Notes: generated by a model not told the origin, from the sequence alone. Positions 19,550 through 30,256 are shown, counted from the first letter of the stretch. The stretch: 64,000 nt of DNA from Acidiferrum sp963771295 (GCA_963771295.1 CAVYTB010000008.1:1-64000); one strand, 5' to 3'. Numbers and translations are program-made.

Positions 19550-19927
19550 ATGGACTCGCGGATGGAAACGCTAAAGCTGTTTGCGCCTACCTTAGAGGCG
19601 GGAAATCCAAGCGCGGGCGCCGCCGGCTCAAAAACTTCACAGGAAACTGCCATGTCGTTTGAAGAGCGCTTCTGGCTATGGCGCGGCTCACTATTCTTTA
19701 TCGCTTATCGCGTTCTCGGCGACGCAAGAGTTGCCACGGAGGCGGTCGAAAACTGTTTCCTTACCGCGTCTCGCAACGCGCCTAGGTTCGCTTCGGATGG
19801 TGCGTTTGGCAGTTGGATTCTGAGGATACTTATCGACGAAGCTGTGCTTATTCACTGTGGCCAGAAAAGCAGAGCCAGCGAGGCTTGCGATCAGGCCGCC
19901 TCCGGCGTAAGCCTGGCGCTTTTTTAA
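19550..19927 (+). CDS. Sigma-70 region-2-only protein (truncated ECF-like)
   Basis: 125 residues. From residue 36 the sequence follows ECF sigma region 2: a first helix (FEERFWLWRGSLFFIAYRVLGD), ARVATEAVENCFLTASRN in the place of the AEDLVQEVFL helix, then FGSWILRILIDEAVLI in the place of the FRAWLLRIARN motif. The canonical acidic and aromatic residues of the -10 binding helix are changed, and no region 4 follows: the protein stops about 20 residues later. It may be a degenerate sigma factor or a small RNA-polymerase-binding regulator. Start may be ATG 19550 or 19562; GGAAGG suits the second better. Confidence 0.55.
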   Translation: MDSRMETLKLFAPTLEAGNPSAGAAGSKTSQETAMSFEERFWLWRGSLFFIAYRVLGDARVATEAVENCFLTASRNAPRFASDGAFGSWILRILIDEAVLIHCGQKSRASEACDQAASGVSLALF

Positions 19928-19975
19928 ATTCATCACGGCGCAGATTCCACCATTCTTGCGCCCGCGGGCAATGAT

Positions 19976-20911
19976 TCACTTCCTGACGGTTAAGACTGGG
20001 CAGGTTGCGCTGCGGACTACATCGTAGGCTGTGGCCCAAGGCATGTGCGAGACGGTGTCGATGTGAGTTGAGCGGTTCAATCCCATGATGATGAGATCGG
20101 CTTTGAGAGTATCGGCGACTTGCAGGATTTTCTTGCTGGGCAAGCCGAATTTGACCATGAATTGAGGCTCGAGTGTCAGCGGATCGTTATGCTGAGCCAG
20201 TTCCTGTAGCAACTGAAGAGACACGGCACGCGCATCATCTTGCATCAAGGTGACATCGGCGGTGGTTTTGGACCAATGAAAACCCTCGGGCATCGGCATG
20301 ATAGGCGCAACGTGAAGCAGAACAAGTTTTGCGCCAAGTTGATTGGCGAAGGCAATGGCGTAGGGCAAGGCGTGCAAAGAGGCTGGACCGAAATCAGTAG
20401 CGAACAAATAGGTGCGAGGCGCGTCGATGTGCTCGAGCGAGGAGTTTTCGAAGGAGCGCGGGCCCACGGTGAGGACCAGGCAATCGGCATGGCGAAAGAT
20501 TTGTTCGGCGACAGATCCCAAGAGAAGTTTTCCGAAACCTTTGCGGCCGTGAGTGCCGATTACAAGTAGATCAGCCTGTTTCTGGCGAACCAGTTCCTCG
20601 AGTTCCTGCCAGACAATGCCTTGGCGGACCAGGAATTCATGATTCGGAACAGCCAGCAATCCGCTGTCGACCAGCTGCTGCTGAAGCTGTTCGGCATCTC
20701 GCGAGGCGGCGTCGAACGCCAAATCGAGGGCTTGCGGGCCGGCGAGCGTGTATCCGAGAGAAGAGACGACATGCGCCAAATAGAAGTTGGCACGAAAATG
20801 ACGGACGATGGTGAGGGCATGGCGGAGAGCCTTGGCGGATGCTTCTGAAAAATCACTGGCTACCAGGACCGATTTCAGCCTGACACCAGGAGTGACAGCA
20901 GCATTCGGCAT
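19976..20911 (-). CDS. Tandem universal stress protein (UspA family)
   Basis: Start set at ATG 20911 (MPNAAVTPG), which has AAGGAGGT six bases upstream; the frame is open a further 40 residues but without a ribosome site. The 311-residue product has two Usp domains. The first (about residues 12-155) keeps the ATP-binding pattern GTHGRKGFGKLLLGSVAEQI. The second (about 165-310) has a degenerate nucleotide motif (MGLNRSTHIDT, SHMPWATAYDVVR), so probably only one half binds ATP. Converges with the sigma-like gene; follows the RND adaptor gene on the same strand after about 135 bases. Confidence 0.88.
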   Translation of the reverse strand: MPNAAVTPGVRLKSVLVASDFSEASAKALRHALTIVRHFRANFYLAHVVSSLGYTLAGPQALDLAFDAASRDAEQLQQQLVDSGLLAVPNHEFLVRQGIVWQELEELVRQKQADLLVIGTHGRKGFGKLLLGSVAEQIFRHADCLVLTVGPRSFENSSLEHIDAPRTYLFATDFGPASLHALPYAIAFANQLGAKLVLLHVAPIMPMPEGFHWSKTTADVTLMQDDARAVSLQLLQELAQHNDPLTLEPQFMVKFGLPSKKILQVADTLKADLIIMGLNRSTHIDTVSHMPWATAYDVVRSATCPVLTVRK

Positions 20912-21046
20912 AGCGACCTCCTTCCCGGTGCGGAGCGAGGCAGCGGCCATTTCCACTTGCAGTGATAGCAGGAAGTGGCGTGAAGCGCTGTGATGCTTGA
21001 CCAGCGTGGACAGGTGCTGCACTGCACCCAATACACGACGCGGTGA

Positions 21047-22291
21047 TCATTCGGCAGGAGCGTGTTGCACGGAAACGAGAGTAGCGTCGGTGATGGAATC
21101 CGAGGGATTCTCGATCACCGAGTCGTTCGCGGTGATACCGGAGAGCACTTCGACGGTGTTGCCGAGGTCTCGGCCGACCTGGATATTCTGGATGCGCACG
21201 CGGCCGGAATCATCGACTAACGCCGCTTGCGTGCCTTGCGCCCGGAACAGCAGGGAACTGCTGGGAATGACAAGTGTGGGCTTGGTGTTATGCAGGTGGA
21301 AGGTGACTTCGCCGAACTGCCCGGGGACGAGCGCGAGATTGGGATTGGGAACGCGAATCTCCGTGAGCAAGGTGCGAGAAACGGGATCGATGGCGCCCGC
21401 GGTGCGAATCACGTGGCCGCTGAGCTTGTTGCCCGCCACGGCTGGAGTTTCTACCTCGACAACAACGCCGGGCGCGATATTTTTTGCGTCGGCTTCGGGA
21501 ACATTGGCGTAAACGCGCAGAGTGGAGATGTCAGCCAGACGAAACAAAACGGTGTTGGTGCCGGAGGCGATGAGGGCGCCGGTATCGATGTAGCGGGCTG
21601 TAATGGTGCCGGGGAACGGAGCGGTGACCTTCTCAAAGGACTGCATTTCTTTGAGCTGATCGACATTTGCAATGGCGGCTTTGAGATTAGCCTCGAGAGC
21701 ATGGAGGAGGCCGGTGGCCTGATCCGTGTCTTGCTTGGAGACGGCGTCGTTTTTCATGAGGTCTTGATAGCGCGCAGCCGTGGTGCGTGCGAGATCGAGA
21801 TTGGCTTGCACTTGAGCCTGGGCGGCCTGGGCTTGGCGCAACTGTTGATCCAATTCCGGGGTCTCGATTTCCGCCAGAAGCTGGCCGCGTTGCACGTGGC
21901 CGCCGATGTCGACTAACCAGCGTTTGATATAGCCATTAGTGCGGGCGTAGATGGGCGTCTCGATATAGGCCTGGATGTTTGCGGGAAAAGTAACGCTGAT
22001 CTGCGAGGAGCTAAGCTGCGGATGGGTTACGCTGACGGGCGTGCGCGCCTGCTCATGGGCGTCGGCAGCAAGGCCCGCGCGTACCGCGCGCTGGTGACCG
22101 AGTCCGAACAGCAAAGCGATGGCAAAGAAGGCTGCAGCTATGATGGTTACGATAGCGACATTTCTTCCGGTCTTGGTCCAATGCTTTGAATCGGTAGGAT
22201 CCTTGCGGCTGTCCGCCAAATCCACTGGAACCTCTTCTTCTGTTGGGATGACGCTTGCCATCTTCTCACCTGCCTCTTGCTGCGTTCGCAT
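21047..22291 (-). CDS. RND efflux periplasmic adaptor (membrane fusion protein)
   Basis: 414 residues; ATG 22261 (MASVIPTEEE, after AGGTGAG) is an alternative start. A cytoplasmic tail is followed by one membrane helix (about residues 45-67), a lipoyl half-motif (IYARTNGYIKRWLVDIGGHVQRGQLLAEI), a coiled-coil hairpin of about 75 residues, the second lipoyl half (VTAPFPGTITARYIDTGALI), a beta-barrel (LRVYANVPEADAKNI) and a membrane-proximal domain. It links an inner-membrane RND pump to an outer-membrane channel. The pump gene immediately upstream is broken; no outer-membrane factor is near. Confidence 0.88.
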   Translation of the reverse strand: MRTQQEAGEKMASVIPTEEEVPVDLADSRKDPTDSKHWTKTGRNVAIVTIIAAAFFAIALLFGLGHQRAVRAGLAADAHEQARTPVSVTHPQLSSSQISVTFPANIQAYIETPIYARTNGYIKRWLVDIGGHVQRGQLLAEIETPELDQQLRQAQAAQAQVQANLDLARTTAARYQDLMKNDAVSKQDTDQATGLLHALEANLKAAIANVDQLKEMQSFEKVTAPFPGTITARYIDTGALIASGTNTVLFRLADISTLRVYANVPEADAKNIAPGVVVEVETPAVAGNKLSGHVIRTAGAIDPVSRTLLTEIRVPNPNLALVPGQFGEVTFHLHNTKPTLVIPSSSLLFRAQGTQAALVDDSGRVRIQNIQVGRDLGNTVEVLSGITANDSVIENPSDSITDATLVSVQHAPAE

Positions 22292-22320
22292 CAGCGCTTC
22301 TTCGGGCTGTTCAGTTGTGC

Positions 22321-25300
22321 TTAGCGCGCAATCTCCGGTTCGCCTTCTTCAGTAGCCAGCCGGTGGTATCCCTTGCGGTGCAGATAACTAAAAACCACCG
22401 GAACAAAAAAGAGCGTCGCGATGGTGGCAATCAACAGGCCTCCGATGACGGCGCGTCCGAGGGGAGCGTTCTGCTCCGCGCCTTCGCCGATGCCCAACGC
22501 CATGGGCAGCATGCCGATGATCATGGCCAGAGCCGTCATGAGGACGGGGCGCAGGCGGACGAAGCCGGCGCGATGCGCCGCGTCGAGGGCATACTTACCT
22601 TCCTTGAGCTCACCAGTGGCAAATGTGACCAGCAAAATGCTGTTTGAAGTGGCTACACCAATACACATGATCGCGCCCATCAAAGCAGGAACGCTGAGAG
22701 TGGTGCGCGTGATAAAGAGCATCCAGACAATTCCGGCCAGGGCTGCAGGGAGCGCGGTGATGATGATGAAGGGATCGAGCCAAGACTGGAAATTCACGAC
22801 CATCAGCAGGTAGACAAGAATGACAGCGAAGAAGATGCCGTAAGCCAAGCCCTTGAAAGACGAGTGCATGGTTTCGACCTGGCCGCGTTCAATCATGAAA
22901 CTTCCGCGAGGCAATTCGCCGCGGTACTCGTTCATGATTTTGTCGACGTCGGAAGCGATGCCGCCGAGGTCACGCCCCTGGCTGGCTGCGTAGATGTCGA
23001 TGACGCGCTGGATGTCGTAGTGGCTGACGACGGCCGGAGCTTGGGCGCGACGAATGCCGGCGAGATTGCCGAGGATTTCTCCTTGAGGAACGCTGCCGCC
23101 GCTGATGGGAATGTTGCGGAACTCTCCTAGAGTATTCATGCGGTATTGCGGGATTTGCGTTACGACATAGTAGCTGACGCCTTGCGGGCTGAGCCAGAAG
23201 CTCGGCGCAGTTTGGAAACTGGAGGTGAGGGCGACAAGGGCATCGCTGGCAATGTTGGCCTGAGTGAAACCCATTTGCTGGGCTTTGGTCTGTCCACATC
23301 GACTTTGACGACGGGTTCGTCGAGGGCTTGCTGGATGTGCACGTCGGCGGCACCGGGAATCTGGCGGATGCGGGAGACCATTTCGTTGGCAATCTTATAG
23401 TTTCCGGATATGTCCGCGCCGACGATTTGAATGTCGATGGGAGAGGGAAGACCGAAGTTCAGGATTTGACCGACGATGTCCGCAGGTTGGAAGAAAAACT
23501 GCGTGCCGGGAAACTCCTTGGGCAGCTTGCGGCGGAGATCTCGGATGTACTCGGGGGAGGGACGATGTTTGGGATTCAGCGAGACGAGATCTCAGCGTCG
23601 AAGGTGCCGATGACACCGCTGTTGCTGTAGGTGAGATTGATACCGCTGTAGGGCATTCCGACGTTGTCGAGAATGGTGTTCAATTCGTCGCGCGGAATTT
23701 CCTGACGAATGGATTGTTCCACGCGCTGGCAGAGAGCGGAGGTTTCTTCAATGCGCAGGCCCGTGGGGGCTCGAAAGTGCAGACGAATCTGGCCGGCGTC
23801 GACGTAAGGAAACAAGTCTGAGCCGGGCAGCGGAACCAATGCCAGGCTTGCCACACAGAACCCGAGAAAGACGGCGCCAAACAAATGGGTGATGCAGGCT
23901 CCATCCCAGGAAAACAGCGTATTGTTCGCGGAAGCGGTTGAAACGATCCTCGAAACCAGATGGAAACGACGGAAAGACCCAGATCCACGGTGCGTTCATT
24001 TTTTGCTTCGCTTCTAGAATTCGTTCGGCGCGGTAGAAATAAAACATCATGGTGGGGATGAGAGTGCGGGAAAGCAGGTAGGAGGCGAGCATGGCAAACG
24101 CTACAGCTTCCGCCAGAGGACGGAAGAGGAAACCGGGGATGCCGGTCAAGAACATGATGGGCACGAAAACAATACAGATAGCGAGGGTGGCCACCAAGGC
24201 AGGAGTGGCAATTTGGCTGGCGCTATTGAGGATTGTTTCGCGCAAAGAGCGGCCTTCTGGCAGCAGGCGATTAGTGTTTTCCACTTCAACGGTGGTGTCG
24301 TCAACGAGGATGCCGACGGCGAGAGCGAGGCCGCCGAGGGTCATGAGGTTAATGGTCTCGCCGAGCGAAGTGAAGGTAAGCAGAGACGTCAAGATGGCAA
24401 GCGGAATGGAAATGGAAACGACAAGGGTCATGCGCCAACTGCCGAGGAAAATGAGAATCATCAAGGCGGTGAGGAGTGCGGCGACGACGGCTTCGCGGAG
24501 GACGCCCTTGATGGCGTCGCGCACGAATAGAGACTGATAGGCAATGGGATCGACTTTCAGGGCGGCGGGAAGGCCGGCTTGAATTCGCGGCAGCTCCTCG
24601 CGGACGCGGGAAACGATATCAAGGGTGGAGGCCTTGCCAGTCTTGAAGACGCTCAGGACCGCCGAGCGGTGACCATCGACATGGACGATATTGGTTTGGA
24701 AGCCGAAGCCATCATGAACGTGAGCGACATCGCGGATGTAAACCATGGTGCCGTTGACCATTTTGATGGGGAGATCGTTGAGTTCCGCGGCTTGCACGGG
24801 GCTGCTGTTGAGCGCGACGTCGTACTCGCGCGAACCAAGTTTGATGGTGCCCTGCGGAAGAATCAGATTCCGCGAGCTGACGGCGTTGACCACTTCGGCC
24901 CCTGAGACGCCGCGCGCGGTCATTGCCCGCGGGTCAAGATCGACGCTGATTTGCCGCGGCCTGCCTCCGTACGGCGCAGGGATGGCCGCTCCCTCGATGT
25001 CGGCCAGCTGAACGCGAAGGAAATTCACGCCCAGGTCGAAGAGTTGGCCTTCGGAAAGGGTGGGGCTGCTCAATCCCAACTGAAGAATGGGAACGCTAGA
25101 GGCGGTGTAGGCGATGACGAGTGGGGGTGTGGTACCCGGCGGCATTGACCTAAGAACGGCCTGGCCGATGGCGGTTGTCTGGGCGACAGCACCATTGATA
25201 TCTGCACCTTGCTGGAAGAAGATTTTGACTATGCCGAAGCCGTAATAGGATTGCGACTCATATGTTCGATATCGTTGACCGTAGTAGTGACGCCGCGTTC

Positions 25301-25504
25301 GAAGCCCGTCACCATGCGGCGCTCCATCTCCTCAGGAGCCAGGCCGGTATAGCCCCACACCACACTGACAACAGGGATATTAATGTCAGGGAAGATGTCG
25401 GTGGGTGTGCGGACAACTGAGACGATGCTGAGGATCAAAATGAGCATGGACGCTACTATGAAGGTATAGGGGCGGTTCAATGCGAGTCTGACGAGCTACA
25501 TCAT
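22321..25504 (-). pseudogene. RND efflux pump (AcrB/MexB type), broken by an amber codon and four frameshifts
   Basis: Read across the breaks, the region encodes a full-length pump of about 1060 residues: LVRLALNRPYTFIVASM at the start, ESQSYYGFGIVKIFFQQGAD, TVEVENTNRLLPEGRSLRE in the conserved helix-4 region, VSRIRQIPGAADVHIQQALD, and GVATSNSILLVTFATGELKE near the end. The first ATG (25504) is followed by ATG and then TAG at codon 3 (25496-25498). Frame changes lie near 25260, 23885, 23590 and 23283. Three of the indels look like one-base losses and one like a gain. It sits 30 bases upstream of the adaptor gene. It is a pseudogene if the sequence is right; read error is the alternative. Confidence 0.75.
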
Positions 25505-25688
25505 GGCGGGTGTCTCTCACGGAAAAAGCTCCGCGATCAGCCGGTAGTCTTGACACCCATTGTCGCACCTGTGGACAGGGGTTCCGTGACCAGCATCACA
25601 TAAGCATTGGAGATGTGCTGTGGAGTGGACCAATTGCGCGAACAAGAAATCCGCTGCGACGGCTAGCACGCGGATGGCCGCACGAGAA

Positions 25689-27344
25689 TCATGGCTGGGC
25701 GGATTCTTCGACGAGCAGGAATTGATCGGCTTTGACGGCGTGCAAGATTTGGTGGATACCGGAAGGCCAGCGAATTTCGATGTCGGCTGTGGAGGCAGAT
25801 CCAAGGCCAAAGTGCAGACGTTTGTCGTTGGAAGAGAGATAGCTGCCGGTGGCGGTGGCGAAGCGGACCTGGCCATTGACTTGGACGCGAGCGCCGTAGC
25901 CATCGCGATTGCTGCGTTTTCCACGCAGCGTGATGGTGAGCCAGTGCAATTTGCCGCCGCGGTTGAGGAACAGTTGGGGATGTTCACCAAGCGCCGTGGT
26001 GACAACGTCGACCCAACCATCATTGTTCAAATCGCCGAAGGCCGCGCCACGTCCGGCAACGGGAACATCCGAGCCGGGATTGCCCTTTTCGAAATGTCCC
26101 TTGTGATTTAGGGCAAGCAAGGGCGGGTCTCGATAAGAGTAGGCTGTGTAGATTTCAGTTGCGAAGACGTGCCCTTGAACAATGAAGGCGTCCTTCCAGC
26201 CGTCGTTGTCGAAATCTTCCAAGCCGACGCCCCAACCGGAGGATTTTCCGGAGAGCGTGCCGAAACCGGTCTCCAATTCCTGAGCGCTGAACGCGCCGTG
26301 ACTGTCGTTATGAAAGACGACATAGGGCTGACGCGGAAGTTGTGTGACAAGAAGATCGGGGAGGCCGTCGTTGTCGTAATCCTGGAAGACAACACCCATG
26401 CCGGATAGCATTTTGCCGTCGTTGGTAAGGGCAGCGCCAGAATCCAAACCTACTTCGGTGAAGGTGCCATCGCCATTGTTGTGAAAGAGAAACTGCTCGA
26501 TCACATCGTTGGTGACGAAGATATCGGTGAAGCCGTCGCCATCGTAGTCGGCGAACGCCACGCCCAGGCCCTTGCCTTTCTTTGCGGCAATTCCCGAGGT
26601 GACGCTGACATCTTCAAAGGTGCCGTCACCGCGGTTGTGATACAGGATGTTGGTGACGGGGCCAAACTCGCCAGGAGGGCAATAGGTCGGTTTTTCGGAG
26701 CCGCAGGTCTTGCTCTTCTCGACGCTCCAATCGAGATAGCGGCTGACAAAGAGATCGAGTTTGCCGTCATTATCGTAGTCGAGAAATCCTGCAGAGACGG
26801 ACCAGCCACCCGCGGCAACACCAGCCTTCGCGGTGACATCGGTAAACGTGCCATCGCCATTGTTGTGATACAAAATATTTTTGCCGTAATTGGTGACGTA
26901 GATATCGGGGAAGCCATCGTTGTCGTAATCGCCGACGGCAACTCCCATTCCGTAGTTGGTGTCGCCGGCATTGGCCAGACCGGCTTGTTCGGTGACATCG
27001 GTGAAACTGCCGTCTTTATTCTGGCGATAGAGACGATTCCAGTAGGCGGGATCATGACGATCGAAACTGAAAGGTGGGCGCATGGGGTCGCGCGTGTGGC
27101 CGGCGTTCACCAGAAAAATGTCCAGAAGCCCGTCGTTGTTGTAGTCGAGAAGCGCGACGCCGCCGGGCATGGTTTCGATGAGATATTTTCGAGGAGTAGG
27201 CGAGTTGCGGAGGACGAAATCGACGCCCTTCAAGGGACTCAACTGGAACAGCGGGTCAGGCTTGAGCTTTGCTTCTTGAGCAAGCAGACAGAATGCGCCG
27301 AGCAGCGACAACAAAGCGGTTCTGACCTTGGGTACCCCGGGCAA
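25689..27344 (-). CDS. Secreted FG-GAP/VCBS repeat protein with ASPIC/UnbV domain (CRTAC1-like)
   Basis: TTG at 27344 (reads MPGVPKVRTALLSLLGAF) has AAGGA eight bases upstream and begins a clear signal peptide; the open frame extends 27 residues further without signal. The 551-residue mature-type protein has at least seven Ca-binding repeats of the DYDNDGxxDIF kind (for example GDYDNDGFPDIYVTNYG, DYDGDGFTDIFVTND), which build a beta-propeller. The C-terminal ASPIC/UnbV part follows (GKLHWLTITLRG, GYGARVQVNG, LHFGLGSASTADIEIRWPSG). Exported; role unknown, likely carbohydrate- or surface-related as in other acidobacteria. Lies just downstream of the GH31 gene on the same strand. Confidence 0.85.
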   Translation of the reverse strand: MPGVPKVRTALLSLLGAFCLLAQEAKLKPDPLFQLSPLKGVDFVLRNSPTPRKYLIETMPGGVALLDYNNDGLLDIFLVNAGHTRDPMRPPFSFDRHDPAYWNRLYRQNKDGSFTDVTEQAGLANAGDTNYGMGVAVGDYDNDGFPDIYVTNYGKNILYHNNGDGTFTDVTAKAGVAAGGWSVSAGFLDYDNDGKLDLFVSRYLDWSVEKSKTCGSEKPTYCPPGEFGPVTNILYHNRGDGTFEDVSVTSGIAAKKGKGLGVAFADYDGDGFTDIFVTNDVIEQFLFHNNGDGTFTEVGLDSGAALTNDGKMLSGMGVVFQDYDNDGLPDLLVTQLPRQPYVVFHNDSHGAFSAQELETGFGTLSGKSSGWGVGLEDFDNDGWKDAFIVQGHVFATEIYTAYSYRDPPLLALNHKGHFEKGNPGSDVPVAGRGAAFGDLNNDGWVDVVTTALGEHPQLFLNRGGKLHWLTITLRGKRSNRDGYGARVQVNGQVRFATATGSYLSSNDKRLHFGLGSASTADIEIRWPSGIHQILHAVKADQFLLVEESAQP

Positions 27345-27430
27345 TCCGAATTCCTTTTCCCTGAGCGGCCGGCAATGAACAACGCAGGGCGTTTTGGTGC
27401 GTCGAGTCGTGTTACCGCCCGCCAAGTTTC

Positions 27431-29968
27431 TCAGTTCGACTTGCGAATATCCAGTTCAGTGCCGTGAATTTTGTCATCGAGTTCCACGGTGAGCATGTGT
27501 TTGTGTGTATCGACGGAAGCCGCGGGATTGGCGTTGCCGTTGATAGTGACGGAGCCCGTTGCCGAATCCCATCCGTAAACTTCGAGGTGCACGCGGTTCC
27601 ACCAGGGATGGAAGGCGCCCTGGTGCTCGCCGATACGGAGAGTGAGTCCGTCGGGAGTGATTGCGCAGGAATATGCGATGCGCAGGAATTGGCCGCGCGT
27701 GTAAGCCAAGGTCTTGCCATCCAAATAAAGTGAGCCGCGGCAATCTTTGCCGGGATAGACACGGAGAGTCAGCGGTCCTTGTGGAGTTTCGTCGGTGCTC
27801 TGTACCAAGGGCTGGAGCGGGAGAATGGCACCCGCGCGAACATAGACGGGGAGGACGTCGAGCTTGGGTTGAATGAGGAGATTTGGGGCAGCTCCGTCTT
27901 TGGGCGGCGCGTCAGTCTGAATTTTTTCGCCCGTCCAATAGTCGTACCAAATCGCGGGGGGTAGCTTGACCTCGTAGCTATCCGACTGTTCCGGAAAAGG
28001 CGGTGGGGCGATCAACAAATCGGGACCAAAGAGGAATTCGTTGCCAGCGTCGAGATCGAGTGGATGCGAATCCTTGGTGGCGTTTGGAAATTCGAGGAAA
28101 AGCGGCCGCACGACCGGCAAACCTGTGCGGGAGAGTTCCTCAACCGTGGTGTAAATGTAGGGCAACAGCCGATAACGCTCTTCGATGTAACGGCGACGAA
28201 TTGCTTCTTGCTCTGGGCCGTGAACCCAGACTTCCTTGCTGCCGGAGCCCTTGTTGGCGTGGTTTCGGTCAATTGGCTGGAAGGTGCCGAGTTCAGTCCA
28301 ACGGGTGAGCAATTCCGGGCCAGGAGTTCCGATGAAGCCGCCGGTATCCGCGCCGCAGAGACCGAAGCCGCTGAGTCCCAGATTCAAGAGCATGGGCGTG
28401 GTCAAACGGAGATGATTCCATGAACTAGTGTTGTCGCCGGTCCAAGTGGCGGCATAGCGTTGTCCGCCGGCATAAGTGGCGCGAGTGAGGACAAAGGGGC
28501 GCAAATCGGGATTGAGCTTGAGCAGGCCTTCGAAGGTGGCGCGGGAATTCTCCATGCCGTAGACATTGTGAATCTCGAGATGGTTGGCGGTGCGCGGGCG
28601 GAAACCAGGCTCGTCGATGCGGTGTTGCGCGGTCTCGGGCATTGTGAAATTGGGGGTGAGAAAGACCGACGGCTCGTTCATGTCGTTCCAAAAGCCCGCG
28701 ATGCCCTCTGAGAGAAACTTTTTGTACTGCGTTCCCCACCACGCCCTGGTTTCTTGCCGCGTAAAGTCGGGGAAACCCGAAGGTCCGGGCCAGACTGTTC
28801 CAACGTATGTCGAACCGTCCGCATTTTTAACAAAATGATCGCCAGCAACTCCCGTGTCGTAAGGAGTGTAGGAAGCGCCGGGTAGCCGGGCGATATGCAG
28901 CTCAGTGATGGCGACGACGTGGAAGTTTTCATGCTTGAGGTCGGAAAGCATTTGCTGAAAGTGCGGGAATTGCTTGGTATCAACGGTGAACGGGCGATGT
29001 TCCTGCTGGAAATCGATGTCGAGGTAGAGAACATCGGCCGGAATCTTGTCAGCGCGCAAATGAGCGGCGATTTCGCGCACGCGTGATTCCGATTCGTAGC
29101 TGAAGCGAGATTGCTGAAAACCGAGCGACCAGAGGCGAGGAAGCGGAGGGAGGCCAGTCAACCAGGCGTAGGTGCGAAGGACCTGCTTGGGGTCCGGGCC
29201 ATAAAGAACGTAGTAATCAATCGGGCCGCCCTCGGCGCCAAAGGAATAGAGATTGCGCTCAACACGGCCAAAATCAAAACTTGTGGACCAGGTATTGTCG
29301 AGGAGGAATCCAACGGAGCGGCCTTCGCGCATGGTGATGAAGAAGGGAATGCTTTTGTAGATGGGATCGGTGGATTCCTGGAAGAGGAAGGCGTCGGTAT
29401 TCCAGAGGCGGAAGGATTGTCCGCGGCGGTCCAGCGATCCGACGGTATCGCCGAGACCGAAGTAGTGTTCATCGAGGGGCATTTTCTTGTAAACGCGAAA
29501 CGCGCTGCCGTGGGACTCGACGGGCCAACCGGGCGCGTCTTCCTGGAGCACATCGCCTTGCAAATCGGTGACAGAGAGAGCGAGTGTGGCGCGGTCGATG
29601 CGAACCCGGAGGGCCTTGGTGTGAAAGCCAACAGAATTGGCAGCGGCTTCCTGAGCGACTGCAACACTCGCGTGGCGAATCTCGGCGGGAACAGCCCACG
29701 AAGCATCTTCGGGTAGTTCTCCCGAGACGGACTCGCGAACGCGGAGGACGTCGTCGCTTAGCGCGACAACCTGCAGAATCATTTTGTCGCGGTGGGTCTC
29801 AATACCATTTGGGAGGGCGCTGCTTACGGCAGCATCGATTTGCGATGCGGACTCTGCGGCGGCACCGGATATGCGGCTGAACGAGACCGACGGGAAAAGC
29901 AAAGTTGCGGCGAGAAGAATAAGTCCGGTACAAGAAAATCGATTTTTGCGTGGGGTGTGAGTTTTCAT
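27431..29968 (-). CDS. Exported glycoside hydrolase family 31 (alpha-glucosidase type)
   Basis: Start at ATG 29968 (MKTHTPRKNRF) with CAGGA seven bases upstream and a typical signal peptide; an in-frame extension to 30091 lacks both. 845 residues. The galactose-mutarotase-like N-domain is followed by the catalytic barrel with the nucleophile motif GFWNDMNEPSVF (Asp) and the acid/base motif TWTGDNTSSWNHLR (Asp), then GLSGFGLCGADTGGF and the C-terminal beta domains. It should hydrolyse alpha-glucosides in the periplasm. Together with the GH3 and GH2 enzymes it gives the window a polysaccharide-use character. Confidence 0.92.
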   Translation of the reverse strand: MKTHTPRKNRFSCTGLILLAATLLFPSVSFSRISGAAAESASQIDAAVSSALPNGIETHRDKMILQVVALSDDVLRVRESVSGELPEDASWAVPAEIRHASVAVAQEAAANSVGFHTKALRVRIDRATLALSVTDLQGDVLQEDAPGWPVESHGSAFRVYKKMPLDEHYFGLGDTVGSLDRRGQSFRLWNTDAFLFQESTDPIYKSIPFFITMREGRSVGFLLDNTWSTSFDFGRVERNLYSFGAEGGPIDYYVLYGPDPKQVLRTYAWLTGLPPLPRLWSLGFQQSRFSYESESRVREIAAHLRADKIPADVLYLDIDFQQEHRPFTVDTKQFPHFQQMLSDLKHENFHVVAITELHIARLPGASYTPYDTGVAGDHFVKNADGSTYVGTVWPGPSGFPDFTRQETRAWWGTQYKKFLSEGIAGFWNDMNEPSVFLTPNFTMPETAQHRIDEPGFRPRTANHLEIHNVYGMENSRATFEGLLKLNPDLRPFVLTRATYAGGQRYAATWTGDNTSSWNHLRLTTPMLLNLGLSGFGLCGADTGGFIGTPGPELLTRWTELGTFQPIDRNHANKGSGSKEVWVHGPEQEAIRRRYIEERYRLLPYIYTTVEELSRTGLPVVRPLFLEFPNATKDSHPLDLDAGNEFLFGPDLLIAPPPFPEQSDSYEVKLPPAIWYDYWTGEKIQTDAPPKDGAAPNLLIQPKLDVLPVYVRAGAILPLQPLVQSTDETPQGPLTLRVYPGKDCRGSLYLDGKTLAYTRGQFLRIAYSCAITPDGLTLRIGEHQGAFHPWWNRVHLEVYGWDSATGSVTINGNANPAASVDTHKHMLTVELDDKIHGTELDIRKSN

Positions 29969-30149
29969 TTTCGAGTCCTGGTTGCTGCAACGACTCCTAC
30001 AATCTGTGTGGTGCACTGAGTGGCTCGGACCACGGCCGGGCATTGCTGTTCTGTTACAGACCTTCGGTAAGACGAGGCTCTCCGAATTCACAAACTTGGA
30101 GTGGAGCGTTCCCGGCTAAGAAGAACTCATGCTGGAGGAAACCTTTGGT

Positions 30150-30232
30150 AGAGCCTGGCAGGCGACGATGGCCACAAAGTTTTGGCCGGTGCGCTTCCTG
30201 CCAGGCTCTCGCCCCCCGGGGTGTCTGGGGGC
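30150..30232 (-). repeat. Two hairpins downstream of the TonB-receptor relic
   Basis: AGAGCCTGGCAGG (30150-30162) and CCTGCCAGGCTCT (30197-30209) are a perfect 13-bp inverted repeat; next to it GCCCCC (30211) faces GGGGGC (about 30226-30231). No T-tract follows on the - strand. The position, just after the relic's stop codon, suggests its former 3' end. The other bases of 29969-30256 show no gene. Confidence 0.45.
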
Positions 30233-30256
30233 CTACAGCTTGGGCGGAGCTAGCGG

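Noticed and set aside
26481..27467. + strand open frame (328 residues) opposite the CRTAC1-like gene
   Set aside because: Its Val/Ile repeats are the reverse complement of the Asp-Gly repeats of the real gene.
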